DNA of 64,000 nt. Origin: Hydrogenophaga sp. Root209. Lineage in GTDB: Bacteria > Pseudomonadota > Gammaproteobacteria > Burkholderiales > Burkholderiaceae_C. A program made the translations under genes and the position numbers. The stretch spans positions 126,199 to 190,198 of the forward strand of contig NZ_LMIE01000033.1 in assembly GCF_001428625.1 (NCBI RefSeq), written 5' to 3'. Position 1 is the stretch's first letter; each line of letters opens with the position of its first letter. Shown in pieces: positions 10,548-19,340 of the stretch. The notes under the pieces were generated by a model, which was not told the DNA's origin, searched no databases, and saw nothing but the letters and a program-made list of their open reading frames with translations.

Positions 10548-11603
10548 TCAGGCCGTCGATTCGCTGTCCCAGCTTGTCGCATTGTAATGGAGCCCGCTGG
10601 ATTCCAGTGCCAGGAGCATGTCGGTCGGCGGCGTGGAGCGAAACAACAACGGCTGGCCACTGATCGGGTGCTTGAGCTCGAGGCGCGCGGCGTGTAGCGA
10701 CTGTCGGCCCATGCCCCACAACGCGCGCCCGCCATACAGCGTGTCGCCCACCAGCGGATGACCGAGCCAGGCCATGTGCACCCGGATCTGATGGGTGCGC
10801 CCAGTGTGCAGCTTGCAGGCCACCAGACTGGCCTGATCGCAGGTGTCGAGCAGGCGGAAGGTGGTCTGGGCGGTCTTGCTGCTGCCGCCCTCCACCCTCA
10901 CCACTGCCATGCGCAGGCGGTTGTGCACGTCACGGCCGATGGGCTGGTCCACATGCTGATCGCCCAGACCCTTCCAGCGGCCGTGGGCAAGGGCGAGGTA
11001 CTGGCGGCTCACCTCGCGCGCGGCGATGGCGCGCACCAGCGCTTCCACAGCTTGACGGGTCTTGCCCACCAGCATCAGGCCCGAGGTGTCCTTGTCGAGA
11101 CGGTGCACGATGCCCGCGCGGGGCAAGCTGGCGGCACCCTTGTGGTGGGCCAGCAGGCCATTGAGCAGGGTACCGCTCCAGTTGCCGGCGGCGGGGTGCA
11201 CCACCAGGCCGGCGGGTTTGTGAATGACCAGCAGATCGGCGTCTTCGAACACCACCTCCAGCGCCATCGCCTCGGGCACAAACGCCTGGGCTTGCTGGGT
11301 GGGGCGCAATTCCACGCGCAGCTGATCGCCGGCGGCGATGCGCGCCGAAGGCTTGGTCTGGGCCGCACCGCGCAGCTCCACAGCACCATCGGCCATGAGT
11401 TGTTGCAGGTAGGAGCGGGAGAACTCGGGGATCAGTTGGGCCAGTGCGCGGTCGATTCGCCAGCCATGCATGCTCACAGGCACGGCACAGAGGCGCTTTT
11501 CAATCTCAAGCGCCCATTCGTCGGCAGTCGCCACCACGTCGTGGCCCGCGTCTGCTGCCAGACCGTTCGACTCACCCCCCGTCGATATACTTTGCGCTTT
11601 CAA
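10548..11603 (-). CDS. rluD: 23S rRNA pseudouridine synthase RluD-like (RluA family)
   Basis: RluA-family pseudouridine synthase; RluD modifies U1911/1915/1917 of helix 69. An S4 domain (LHGxRxDRALAQLIPEFSRS-type, seen as HGWRIDRALAQLIPEFSRS) precedes the catalytic domain with HRLDKDTSGLMLVGKT, where the Asp is the nucleophile, and LHTGRTHQIRVH. The start is uncertain. TTG at 11603 gives 351 residues with an N-terminal extension common in this group; GTG at 11537 would give 329. It diverges from bamD, as in many beta-proteobacteria where rluD and bamD (comL) are head to head. Confidence 0.9.
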   Translation of the reverse strand: MKAQSISTGGESNGLAADAGHDVVATADEWALEIEKRLCAVPVSMHGWRIDRALAQLIPEFSRSYLQQLMADGAVELRGAAQTKPSARIAAGDQLRVELRPTQQAQAFVPEAMALEVVFEDADLLVIHKPAGLVVHPAAGNWSGTLLNGLLAHHKGAASLPRAGIVHRLDKDTSGLMLVGKTRQAVEALVRAIAAREVSRQYLALAHGRWKGLGDQHVDQPIGRDVHNRLRMAVVRVEGGSSKTAQTTFRLLDTCDQASLVACKLHTGRTHQIRVHMAWLGHPLVGDTLYGGRALWGMGRQSLHAARLELKHPISGQPLLFRSTPPTDMLLALESSGLHYNATSWDSESTA

Positions 11604-11628
11604 TCCGTAGTTCCGTTGTGAAGGTGAG
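11586..11628 (+). promoter_or_regulatory. bamD promoter (-10) and ribosome-binding site
   Basis: TATACT at 11586-11591 is a good -10 hexamer about 44 bases before the bamD ATG; the -35 is poor. AAGGTGAG at 11621-11628 is a strong Shine-Dalgarno, six bases before the ATG at 11635. The region overlaps the proposed rluD start on the other strand. Confidence 0.55.
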
Positions 11629-11634
11629 TTCGTT

Positions 11635-12441
11635 ATGTTGACGTTCAGATTATCGGCTCTGAGTGCTTGTGCGCTGGGCGCCGCGCTCACGCTCGGCGCT
11701 TGCGGCAGCACCAAGCCGGTGGACGAAACCGTGAACTGGAGCCCCAACCGCATTTACAGCGAAGCCACCGAAGAACGCTCGGCTGGCAACTACGAGCGCT
11801 CGGTCACCTTGCTCGAGAAGCTCGAAGGCCGCGCTGCCGGAACCCCGCTGGCACAGCAGGCCCAGCTCGACAAGGCCTACACCCACTACAAAGCGAACGA
11901 GCCGGCCCAGGCACTGGCTGCCATTGAGCGTTTCCAGAAGCTCCACCCGGCCAGCCCGGCCATGGACTATGCGCTCTACCTCAAGGGTTTGGTGAACTTC
12001 AACGACAACCTGGGCCTGTTCGGCGCGATTGCGCGGCAGGACCTGTCCGAGCGCGACCAGAAGGCCGCCAAGGAATCGTTCGAAGCTTTCCGTGAACTGA
12101 GCACCCGTTTCCCGGACTCCCGCTACACGCCGGACGCACGCCTGCGCATGACCTACATCGTCAATTCGCTGGCGCAATACGAAGTTCATGTGGCGCGCTA
12201 TTACCTCAGCCGGGGCGCTCATGTGGCGGCCATCAACCGAGCTCAAACCGCGCTGAACGAATACACCGACGCGCCCGCGCTGGAAGAGGCCCTGTTCATC
12301 ATGGTGCGTTCGTACGACGCGCTGGGCATGACGCAACTGCGCGACGATGCCCGACGTGTCATGCAGGCCAACTACCCGCAAAGCGAGTACTTGAGCCAGG
12401 GCTTCAAGAGCAAGGACGATCCTTGGTGGAAGATCTGGTGA
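11635..12441 (+). CDS. bamD: Outer-membrane assembly lipoprotein BamD
   Basis: BamD (ComL/YfiO) is the essential TPR lipoprotein of the BAM complex. The 268-residue product has a signal peptide with lipobox LGAC (Cys23) and TPR-like repeats (YERSVTLLEKLEGRAAG..., KESFEAFRELSTRFPDSRY, and the terminal VMQANYPQSEY typical of BamD). Length fits the family. It is divergent from rluD, and its last 38 bp overlap the end of the convergent helicase gene at 12404. Confidence 0.95.
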   Translation: MLTFRLSALSACALGAALTLGACGSTKPVDETVNWSPNRIYSEATEERSAGNYERSVTLLEKLEGRAAGTPLAQQAQLDKAYTHYKANEPAQALAAIERFQKLHPASPAMDYALYLKGLVNFNDNLGLFGAIARQDLSERDQKAAKESFEAFRELSTRFPDSRYTPDARLRMTYIVNSLAQYEVHVARYYLSRGAHVAAINRAQTALNEYTDAPALEEALFIMVRSYDALGMTQLRDDARRVMQANYPQSEYLSQGFKSKDDPWWKIW

Positions 12442-14452
12442 ACGCCAGCGCGTCCAGCGCCGCGCTCATCTCGGCGTCGTCCATCAAGCGGCGCATGGGT
12501 GGCAGGCCGGCCAGCAACTGATGGCCGTAGCTGCGTGTGAGCAGCCGGCGGTCGCCGATCACCAGCACCCCCCGGTCGGTCTCGGTCCGGATCAAGCGAC
12601 CGGCTCCCTGCTTCAGGGCCATGGCGGCTTCGGGCAGATGCCCGTCATTGAATGCCTTGAGGCCCTGCGCCTCCAGGCGCTCTGAGCGCGCAGCGGTCAA
12701 GGGATCGTCCGGCGAGGGAAACGGCAGCTTGTCGATCACGAGCAGCTGAAGCCCATCTCCAGGCAAGTCCACCCCTTCCCAGAACGATGCCGAAGCCACC
12801 AGGATGGCGCCGTGGCGCGACGACTCGGCCGCCCGAAACCGCGCCAGCAGCGCTGCGCGCGACAACTGCCCCTGAGCCAGCACCGTCATCGGTGCACAAC
12901 GACCCTGCAGCACCTGTTCGTTCAAGGCATCGGCCATGCGCGCCACTGCGCGCAGTGTGGTGGTCAGCACCAAAGTGCGCCCACCCAACCGACCGGCCCA
13001 CTGCGCCACCCGCACCGCCAGTTGGGGCGTGTGCGCAGCATCGGATGGCTCGGGCAGATCGTGCGGCACATACAGAGCGGCTTGGTCCCCATGGTCGAAC
13101 GGGCTGGCCACCCTCAGCGTGCGGACCGTGCGGTGATCCGCCAGGCCCAGGCTGCGGGTGAACCAGCTCAGCGCATCGTCGTGACCCAGCGTGGCGGACG
13201 CGAAGATCCAGCTGCGAGTGCCGGGCCCTGCATCCGACACGAGGCGGGTGAAGCGGGCTGCACTGTCCAGCGGCGCGCGCACCATGCGCCAGGAACGATC
13301 AGCGCCCCACTCCATCCAACGCACGCTGGCGGCATCCTGTGGGCCCGGGCCGCCCGGCGCCAACAGGCTCCAGGTGATCTGCAACGCCTTGATGCGCTCG
13401 AGCAGGCGTGCGAGCTCAGCGGCGCTCTGGGCGGTGGCTGACACAGCCTCCAGCACAGCCGTCAAGGCGTGGTCAAGGCCGGATACCGCCAGGAGCCAAG
13501 TTCCAGGGTTCAGGCCTTCGGGTGTGGACTCGGTCCATCGACCGCGACCCTGGGTGCCCGCCTCACGGGACAAAGAGCCCAAGGCGCGACAGGCCTGCTC
13601 CAGGCAAAGCGCCAGATGACCCCAAGGCCGCAGCCCGCGAGCCCAGGCGTGGCCCTGCACACCCAGCTCGCGCGCGAGATCACGCAGGTTGTCGGAAGAG
13701 ATGGACTGCGACAACAGCTGGATGCCGGTGTCGTTGAGTTGATGCGCTTCGTCCAGCACCACCACACCGGTTTCGGGCAACCAGTCCACCGCTTCGGCTT
13801 CGCGGATGACCTGGTCTGAAAAAAAGAGGTGGTGGTTGATCACCACCCAGTCGGCTTCGCGCGCCTGGCGGCGCGCCAGATTGACGTGGCACTGTGCGGC
13901 CTGCGGGCAACTGGTTCCCACGCAGTTGTGGCGGGTGGACGTGATCAGGGGACGCAGCGGCGAGCGCTCGTCCAGCATGTCCAGCTCGCCCACATCGCCA
14001 CTGCGGGTGACTCGAGCCCAGCGCTGCACCTGCTCCAGGCCCGCAGCAATGACAGGGTCGCGCTGAGCAGACGTTCCCACGGCTCTGGCCAGCTCCAACC
14101 TGTGCAGGCACAAGTAGCTTGAGCGCCCTTTGAGCAAGGCCGCGCGCACCGGCAGGCCCAGCGCGCGGGAGACGGCCGGAATGTCGCGGGTAAACAATTG
14201 GTCCTGCAAGGCCTGCGTGGCCGTCGACAACAGCGCACGCTGCCCGCTCAGCAGCACCGGCACGAGGTAGGCAAACGTCTTGCCCACGCCGGTGCCAGCT
14301 TCCACCGCAAGATGCTCACCGGCCTGCAAAGCCTGCGCCACGGCCAGCGCCATCTGCAACTGGCCGGGTCTGGGGCGAAGACCGGGATGGCTCGCAGCCA
14401 GAGGGCCTCGGGCAGCAAAAGCGGCTGCCACGCCATGAGCCAGATCAATCAC
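12404..14452 (-). CDS. DinG/YoaA-family Fe-S ATP-dependent DNA helicase
   Basis: Superfamily 2 5'-3' helicase of the XPD/DinG class. Walker A is GTGVGKT (residues 53-59 from the GTG start). Iron-sulfur ligands are likely the Cys in SSYLCLHRLELAR and three in HNCVGTSCPQAAQCHVN. The DEAH box is VVLDEAHQL, preceded by VINHHLFFSD; the C-terminal half has ILVASASFWEGVDLPGDGLQ and GAGRLIRTETDRGVL. The GTG at 14452 (682 residues) fits relatives; ATG at 14533 would add 27 residues of doubtful sequence that overlap the likely promoter of the divergent phosphatase. YoaA is tied to replication-fork repair in E. coli; DinG is an alternative. Confidence 0.9.
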   Translation of the reverse strand: MIDLAHGVAAAFAARGPLAASHPGLRPRPGQLQMALAVAQALQAGEHLAVEAGTGVGKTFAYLVPVLLSGQRALLSTATQALQDQLFTRDIPAVSRALGLPVRAALLKGRSSYLCLHRLELARAVGTSAQRDPVIAAGLEQVQRWARVTRSGDVGELDMLDERSPLRPLITSTRHNCVGTSCPQAAQCHVNLARRQAREADWVVINHHLFFSDQVIREAEAVDWLPETGVVVLDEAHQLNDTGIQLLSQSISSDNLRDLARELGVQGHAWARGLRPWGHLALCLEQACRALGSLSREAGTQGRGRWTESTPEGLNPGTWLLAVSGLDHALTAVLEAVSATAQSAAELARLLERIKALQITWSLLAPGGPGPQDAASVRWMEWGADRSWRMVRAPLDSAARFTRLVSDAGPGTRSWIFASATLGHDDALSWFTRSLGLADHRTVRTLRVASPFDHGDQAALYVPHDLPEPSDAAHTPQLAVRVAQWAGRLGGRTLVLTTTLRAVARMADALNEQVLQGRCAPMTVLAQGQLSRAALLARFRAAESSRHGAILVASASFWEGVDLPGDGLQLLVIDKLPFPSPDDPLTAARSERLEAQGLKAFNDGHLPEAAMALKQGAGRLIRTETDRGVLVIGDRRLLTRSYGHQLLAGLPPMRRLMDDAEMSAALDALAFTRSSTKDRPCS

Positions 14453-14553
14453 GCCAGCGGCGTGCAAAGACGCACGGGAGGTGAAGGTACCGCTGGAACA
14501 TAACTGGATACCATTGCACGCATCGAACGGCATCCGAACAACGATTGATTCAT

Positions 14554-15312
14554 ATGTCCAAAGGCTACCGCATCCAGGCATCCACCGGCATCCACCGGGG
14601 AGACCGCGACTACCAGCAGGACCAGGTGTGCCTGCTGAGCCATCCGCGCCACAGCAGTTGCATGCTGGCCGTGCTGGCCGACGGCATGGGTGGGCGCAGC
14701 GGGGGCCGCAAGGCGTCTGACCAGGTGATGCTCACCGCGCGCCAATTGTTTGAACGCTACGACCCCGACACCGACGACGCGTCCGCCCTGCTGCGCCAGA
14801 TCGTCGAAGAATCGCACCTGGTGATCAAGCTCACCGCCGTGTCGGCCGAACAGGAGCCTCACAGCACCATCGCCGCTTTTCTGATCGATCCCGACGGTGA
14901 AAGTCACTGGGTTCACGCTGGTGATTCGCGGGTCTACCACTTCCGCAACGGACGCCTGGTGTTCCGCACCATAGACCACTCCTACGTGCAAACGCTGGTC
15001 AACCAGGGTGAGATCAGCGAACAGGATGCCCTGGATCACCCGCACGCCAACATCCTCATGGGTTGCCTGGGGACCGAGAACGACCCGCCAGTGGACTTGC
15101 ACGTGGTACCACAACTCATTCCGGGTGAGGCGTTGATGGCATGCAGCGACGGCGTGTGGCACTACTTCACGCCCGAAGAACTGGCCAGCACGATCGCCAT
15201 GCTCTCGCCGCGCGAGGCTTGCGAGTTCCTGATCCAGAAGGCACGCACCCGGGCCAAGGGAGCGGGCGACAACCTGTCGATCGTGATCGTGAAGCTCGAG
15301 CCACTCTCCTGA
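14554..15312 (+). CDS. PP2C/PPM-family serine/threonine protein phosphatase
   Basis: A 252-residue metal-dependent phosphatase. Metal-binding motifs are RDYQQDQ (about 19-25), LADGMGG (41-47), HAGDSRVYHF, ACSDGVWHY and KGAGDNLSIVIV, in family order. No membrane segment or extra domain. The ATG at 14554 is used; a TTG nine bases upstream is in frame but adds nothing. No partner kinase is adjacent, so the substrate is unknown. It diverges from the helicase and converges on zapE. Confidence 0.93.
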   Translation: MSKGYRIQASTGIHRGDRDYQQDQVCLLSHPRHSSCMLAVLADGMGGRSGGRKASDQVMLTARQLFERYDPDTDDASALLRQIVEESHLVIKLTAVSAEQEPHSTIAAFLIDPDGESHWVHAGDSRVYHFRNGRLVFRTIDHSYVQTLVNQGEISEQDALDHPHANILMGCLGTENDPPVDLHVVPQLIPGEALMACSDGVWHYFTPEELASTIAMLSPREACEFLIQKARTRAKGAGDNLSIVIVKLEPLS

Positions 15313-15332
15313 GGCCAATCGGGCCCAACGCT

Positions 15333-15357
15333 CCACCGCCTTGGGGCGGCCCGGTGG
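15333..15357. terminator. Possible bidirectional hairpin between phosphatase and zapE
   Basis: CCGCC-TTGG-GGCGG (15336-15349) with flanking CCACC/GGTGG lies in the 63-bp gap between two convergent genes. No T-run is present, so this is weak evidence. Confidence 0.3.
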
Positions 15358-15375
15358 CAGATCGCTCGCCGCCTC

Positions 15376-16473
15376 TCAGGTCAACCCGGTATCCACCACC
15401 CGATGCTCCAGCGCCAGAAACTCTTGTGACTGCATCTCGCTCAGGCGGGAGACCGTGCGCGGGAATTCGTGCGACATCGGGCCTTCAAGGTACAACGCTT
15501 CCGGCGGTACGGCAGCCGACATCACCAGCTTGACACGGCGGTCGTAGAGCACGTCGATGAGCCATGTGAAGCGACGCGCTTCGGACGCCTGGCGCACCTG
15601 CATCTGCGGCACGTTGGAGAGCATCACAGTGTGGAACTGGGTGGCGATTTCCAGGTAATCGTTCTGTGATCGCGGCCCGCCACACAGTGTGTGGAAGTCA
15701 AACCAGATCACGCCACCGGCACGGCGCAACGCGCGGATCTGGCGCGACTCGATCTGCATCACCGGCTCCTGATCGCCCGCTTCAGCCAACTCATCGAAAG
15801 TGGCTCGCAGCGCCGCATCGGCCTGTGGCCCGAGCGGGCAATGGTAGAGCTGGATGTGGTTGAGCGTGCGCTGGCGATAGTCGGTGCCGTTGTCCACGCT
15901 GAGCACCTCCAGCCGCGCCTTCAACAGCTCGATGGCGGGCAGGATGCGGTCGCGGTGCAGACCGTCGGGGTAGAGGTCGTCGGGGTGGAAGTTGGAGGTG
16001 GTGACGAAGCCCACGCCGGCCTTGAACAAGGCATCCAGCAGGCGGTGCAGGATCATCGCATCGGTCACGTCCGCCACGTGAAACTCGTCGAAGCAGATCA
16101 GCTTGTAACGTTTGGCGATACGCAGGCCGAGTTCGTCCAGCGGGTTGACCGTGCCCTGCAGATCGCGCAGTTCGCGGTGCACCTCGCGCATGAACTCGTG
16201 GAAGTGCAGCCGCGTCTTGCGTTTCAGAGGCACTGCGTTGAAGAAGCACTCCATCAGAAAACTCTTGCCCCGGCCCACGCCGCCAAACATGTACACGCCG
16301 CGCGGAATGTCGGGCTTGATGAAGAGCTTCTTGAGCGAATTGGAGCGACGCTGCTTGTACACAGCCCACTCGGAGGCACACCGCTCCAGCGCGTCGATGG
16401 CACGCTGCTGGGCGGGATCGGCGTTATAGCCGCGCTCCTTCAGCGCGGCTTCGTAGGTGCTGCGAACGCTCAA
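15376..16473 (-). CDS. zapE: ZapE/AFG1-like ATPase
   Basis: A 365-residue AAA-type ATPase of the AFG1/ZapE family; ZapE in E. coli associates with the Z-ring. Walker A is GGVGRGKS (64-71), Walker B is KLICFDEFHVAD, and sensor-1 is GVGFVTTSNFHPDDLY. The start is TTG at 16473; no in-frame ATG fits. It follows lpd by 18 bp and is the last gene of the sucA-sucB-lpd-zapE run, an order common in Burkholderiales. Confidence 0.92.
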   Translation of the reverse strand: MSVRSTYEAALKERGYNADPAQQRAIDALERCASEWAVYKQRRSNSLKKLFIKPDIPRGVYMFGGVGRGKSFLMECFFNAVPLKRKTRLHFHEFMREVHRELRDLQGTVNPLDELGLRIAKRYKLICFDEFHVADVTDAMILHRLLDALFKAGVGFVTTSNFHPDDLYPDGLHRDRILPAIELLKARLEVLSVDNGTDYRQRTLNHIQLYHCPLGPQADAALRATFDELAEAGDQEPVMQIESRQIRALRRAGGVIWFDFHTLCGGPRSQNDYLEIATQFHTVMLSNVPQMQVRQASEARRFTWLIDVLYDRRVKLVMSAAVPPEALYLEGPMSHEFPRTVSRLSEMQSQEFLALEHRVVDTGLT

Positions 16474-16491
16474 AGTCGGGACCGTACGCGT

Positions 16492-17919
16492 TCAGAAGTT
16501 CAGCGTGCGCTTGTCCACCGCCAGCGCGGCCTCTTTCGTCGCCTCTGACAGCGACGGATGAGCGTGACAGATGCGTGCGATGTCTTCCGCACTGGCCTTG
16601 AACTCCATGGCCACGACGGCTTCCGAAATCAGCTCGCTGGCCATCGGACCCACGATATGCACGCCCAGTATTTCGTCGGTGGTGGCATCGGCCAGAAACT
16701 TGACCATGCCGGTGGTGTCACCCAGCGCGCGAGCGCGGCCATTGGCCAGGAACGGGAAGGTGCCGGCTTTGTAGGCGGCGCCGCGCGCCTTGAGCTGCTG
16801 CTCGGTCTCACCCACCCAGGCAATTTCGGGACTGGTGTAGATCACCCAGGGGATGGTGTTGAAGTTGACATGACCGTGCTGGCCGGCGATGCGCTCGGCC
16901 ACTGCAACGCCCTCTTCTTCCGCCTTGTGCGCCAGCATGGGACCACGCACCACGTCACCCACTGCCCACACGCCCTTGAGGTTGGTGCGGCACTCGGCGT
17001 CGACCACGATGGCGCCGCGCTCATCGAGCTGCAGGCCCACGGCTTCTGCGTTGAGACCGATGGTGTTGGGCACACGTCCAATGGAGACGATCAGCTTGTC
17101 GGCGTCCAGCGACTGGGCTTCTCCCTTGGCGTTGGTGTAGGCCACGCTCACGCCTTTTTTGGTGCTCTTGATCTCACCGACCTTCACCCCCAGTTCGATC
17201 TTCAGGCCCTGCTTGTCAAACGCTTTTTTGGCCTCCTTGGCGATCTGCTCGTCCACCGCGCCCAGAAAGGTGGGCAGCCCTTCGAGGATGGTCACGTCGG
17301 AGCCGAGCCGGCGCCAGACCGAACCCATCTCCAGCCCGATCACGCCCGAGCCGATCAGCACCATCTTCTTGGGCACTGCGCCCAGGCGCAGTGCGCCATC
17401 GTTGGAGAGCACCACATCTTCGTCAAACGGCGTGCCGGGCAAGGCGCGTGCGTTGGAGCCCGTGGCCACGATGATCTGGCGCGCGGTCAGCAGCTCCTCC
17501 TTCGCCCCCGTCACCTGGATTTCATAGCCGGCTTCCACCGCCTTGGCGAACGAACCACGGCCATGGAAGAACGAAATCTTGTTCTTCTTGAACAGGTACA
17601 GGATGCCGTCGTTGTTCTGCTTCACCACGGTGTCTTTGCGACCGATCATCCTGGCGATGTCGATCTTGACGTTGGAGGCGGTGATGCCGTGGTCGGCGAA
17701 GTGGTGGTTGGCGTGGTCGAAGTGTTCCGACGACTGCAGCAGCGCCTTGCTGGGAATGCAACCGACGTTGGTGCAGGTGCCGCCCGGGGCTGGGCCGCCG
17801 GTGGCGTTTTTCCACTCGTCGATGCAGGCGACCTTGAAACCGAGTTGAGCAGCACGGATGGCGGCGATGTAGCCACCGGGGCCACCGCCAATGACGACGA
17901 CGTCAAATGTTTGGGACAT
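16492..17919 (-). CDS. lpdA: Dihydrolipoamide dehydrogenase (E3) of 2-oxoglutarate dehydrogenase
   Basis: FAD-dependent E3 that reoxidises dihydrolipoamide with NAD+. The 475-residue product has the FAD motif GGGPGGYIAA (11-20), redox-active Cys49/Cys54 in [12 protein letters not shown], the NAD motif GSGVIGLEMGSVW and the C-terminal HAHPSLSEA with the catalytic His. It has no lipoyl domain, unlike the second E3 at 27487-29313. Location after sucA and sucB assigns it to the oxoglutarate complex. A hairpin with a short T-run precedes it at 17937-17967. Confidence 0.95.
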   Translation of the reverse strand: MSQTFDVVVIGGGPGGYIAAIRAAQLGFKVACIDEWKNATGGPAPGGTCTNVGCIPSKALLQSSEHFDHANHHFADHGITASNVKIDIARMIGRKDTVVKQNNDGILYLFKKNKISFFHGRGSFAKAVEAGYEIQVTGAKEELLTARQIIVATGSNARALPGTPFDEDVVLSNDGALRLGAVPKKMVLIGSGVIGLEMGSVWRRLGSDVTILEGLPTFLGAVDEQIAKEAKKAFDKQGLKIELGVKVGEIKSTKKGVSVAYTNAKGEAQSLDADKLIVSIGRVPNTIGLNAEAVGLQLDERGAIVVDAECRTNLKGVWAVGDVVRGPMLAHKAEEEGVAVAERIAGQHGHVNFNTIPWVIYTSPEIAWVGETEQQLKARGAAYKAGTFPFLANGRARALGDTTGMVKFLADATTDEILGVHIVGPMASELISEAVVAMEFKASAEDIARICHAHPSLSEATKEAALAVDKRTLNF

Positions 17920-17936
17920 GTTGGATTCCTGAATTC

Positions 17937-17967
17937 AAAAGGCCAACGCCCCTGTCGGGGCGTTGGC
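17937..17967 (-). terminator. Intercistronic hairpin between sucB and lpd
   Basis: An 11-bp perfect stem GCCAACGCCCC/GGGGCGTTGGC with a 4-base loop; on the minus strand it is followed by TTTT. It sits between the sucB stop and the lpd ATG, so it may act as a partial terminator or an mRNA-stability element. Confidence 0.6.
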
Positions 17968-17982
17968 GAGCGGGGTTGCCGA

Positions 17983-19257
17983 TCAGATGTCGAAGAGCAG
18001 ACGGGCCGGATCTTCCAGCGCCTCTTTCATGGCCACCAGGCCCAGCACGGCTTCGCGGCCGTCGATGATGCGGTGGTCGTACGACATGGCGAAGTAGTTC
18101 ATCGGGCGCACGACCACTTGGCCGTTTTCCACCATGGCGCGGTCCTTGGTGGCGTGCACGCCCAGGATGGCCGACTGGGGTGGGTTGATGATGGGTGTGG
18201 ACATCATCGAACCGAAGGTGCCGCCATTGGAAATGGAGAAGGTGCCACCGGTCATTTCATCGATGCCCAGCTTGCCGTCCTTGGCCTTCTGGCCGTACTC
18301 GGCGATCTTCTTCTCGATGTCGGCAAAGCTCATCTGGTCGGCATTGCGCAGGATGGGCACCACCAGTCCACGCGGTGAGCCCACCGCGATGCCGATGTCA
18401 AAAAAGCCGTGATAAACGATGTCGTTGCCATCCACCGAGGCATTGAGGATGGGGTACTTCTTGAGCGCGTGCACCGCAGCCTTGACGAAGAAGCTCATGA
18501 AGCCGAGCTTGACGCCGTGTTCCTTCTCGAACTTCTCCTGGAACTTCTTGCGCATCTCCATGACCGGGGCCATGTTGATTTCATTGAAGGTGGTCAGGAT
18601 GGCGTTGGTCGACTGCGACTGCAGCAGGCGTTCGGCCACACGGGCACGCAGACGCGTCATGGGCACACGCTCTTGCGGGCGATCACCCAGATCGGGGGCG
18701 ACCACAGGGACTTGCGGCAGCACCTTGGCGGGCGCGCCGGTCGAGATCGCCACGGGTGCGGCCACCGCTGGCTTGGGTGAGGCCACGGCGGAGAGCACGT
18801 CACCCTTGGTCACTCGGCCGTCTTTGCCAGTACCGGGCACCGAACCGGAGGCCAGGTTGTTGTCGGCCATCAGCTTGGCGGCGGCGGGCATCGCCACACC
18901 GGCTTTGCTGGTAGACGCGACCGCAGCTGCTGCGGCGGCAGGGGCTGGGGCTGGGGTTGGGGCGGCAGCGGGCGCTGCTGCAGCGGCAGGTGCTGGTGCG
19001 GCAGCACCGGCCACGGCTGCCGTGTCGATGCGAGCGATCAATTGTTCGGCTGCCACCGTGGCGCCGTCGGCTTGCAGGATTTCAACCAGCACGCCGGCCG
19101 AGGGCGCCGGCACTTCCAGCACAACCTTGTCGGTCTCGATTTCGATCAGGATCTCGTCGACCGCCACCGCGTCGCCGACTTTTTTCTTCCACTGCAGCAT
19201 GGTGGCTTCGGCCACCGATTCGGAGAGCTGCGGAACTTTGACTTCTACGATTGCCAT
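17983..19257 (-). CDS. sucB: Dihydrolipoyllysine succinyltransferase (E2) of 2-oxoglutarate dehydrogenase
   Basis: E2 core of the oxoglutarate complex. One N-terminal lipoyl domain (1-76; lipoyl Lys44 in ETDKVVLE), an Ala/Pro linker, an E3-binding domain (about 123-160, [17 protein letters not shown]) and the catalytic domain ending with [16 protein letters not shown] (His and Asp of the active site). 424 residues. It is 83 bp downstream of sucA. The linker contains alanine-rich low-complexity DNA. Confidence 0.95.
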   Translation of the reverse strand: MAIVEVKVPQLSESVAEATMLQWKKKVGDAVAVDEILIEIETDKVVLEVPAPSAGVLVEILQADGATVAAEQLIARIDTAAVAGAAAPAPAAAAAPAAAPTPAPAPAAAAAAVASTSKAGVAMPAAAKLMADNNLASGSVPGTGKDGRVTKGDVLSAVASPKPAVAAPVAISTGAPAKVLPQVPVVAPDLGDRPQERVPMTRLRARVAERLLQSQSTNAILTTFNEINMAPVMEMRKKFQEKFEKEHGVKLGFMSFFVKAAVHALKKYPILNASVDGNDIVYHGFFDIGIAVGSPRGLVVPILRNADQMSFADIEKKIAEYGQKAKDGKLGIDEMTGGTFSISNGGTFGSMMSTPIINPPQSAILGVHATKDRAMVENGQVVVRPMNYFAMSYDHRIIDGREAVLGLVAMKEALEDPARLLFDI

Positions 19258-19340
19258 GTTTCTTCTACCTGGGTTGTTTCGGACTGCGCTTTGTCACCTG
19301 GCCCGAGGATGAAACATCCGCGGACCAGGGGGAGAGCGAC

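Noticed and set aside
10303-10719. Open frames in the rluD-scpB gap
   Set aside because: No start signal and no protein-like content; part overlaps rluD.
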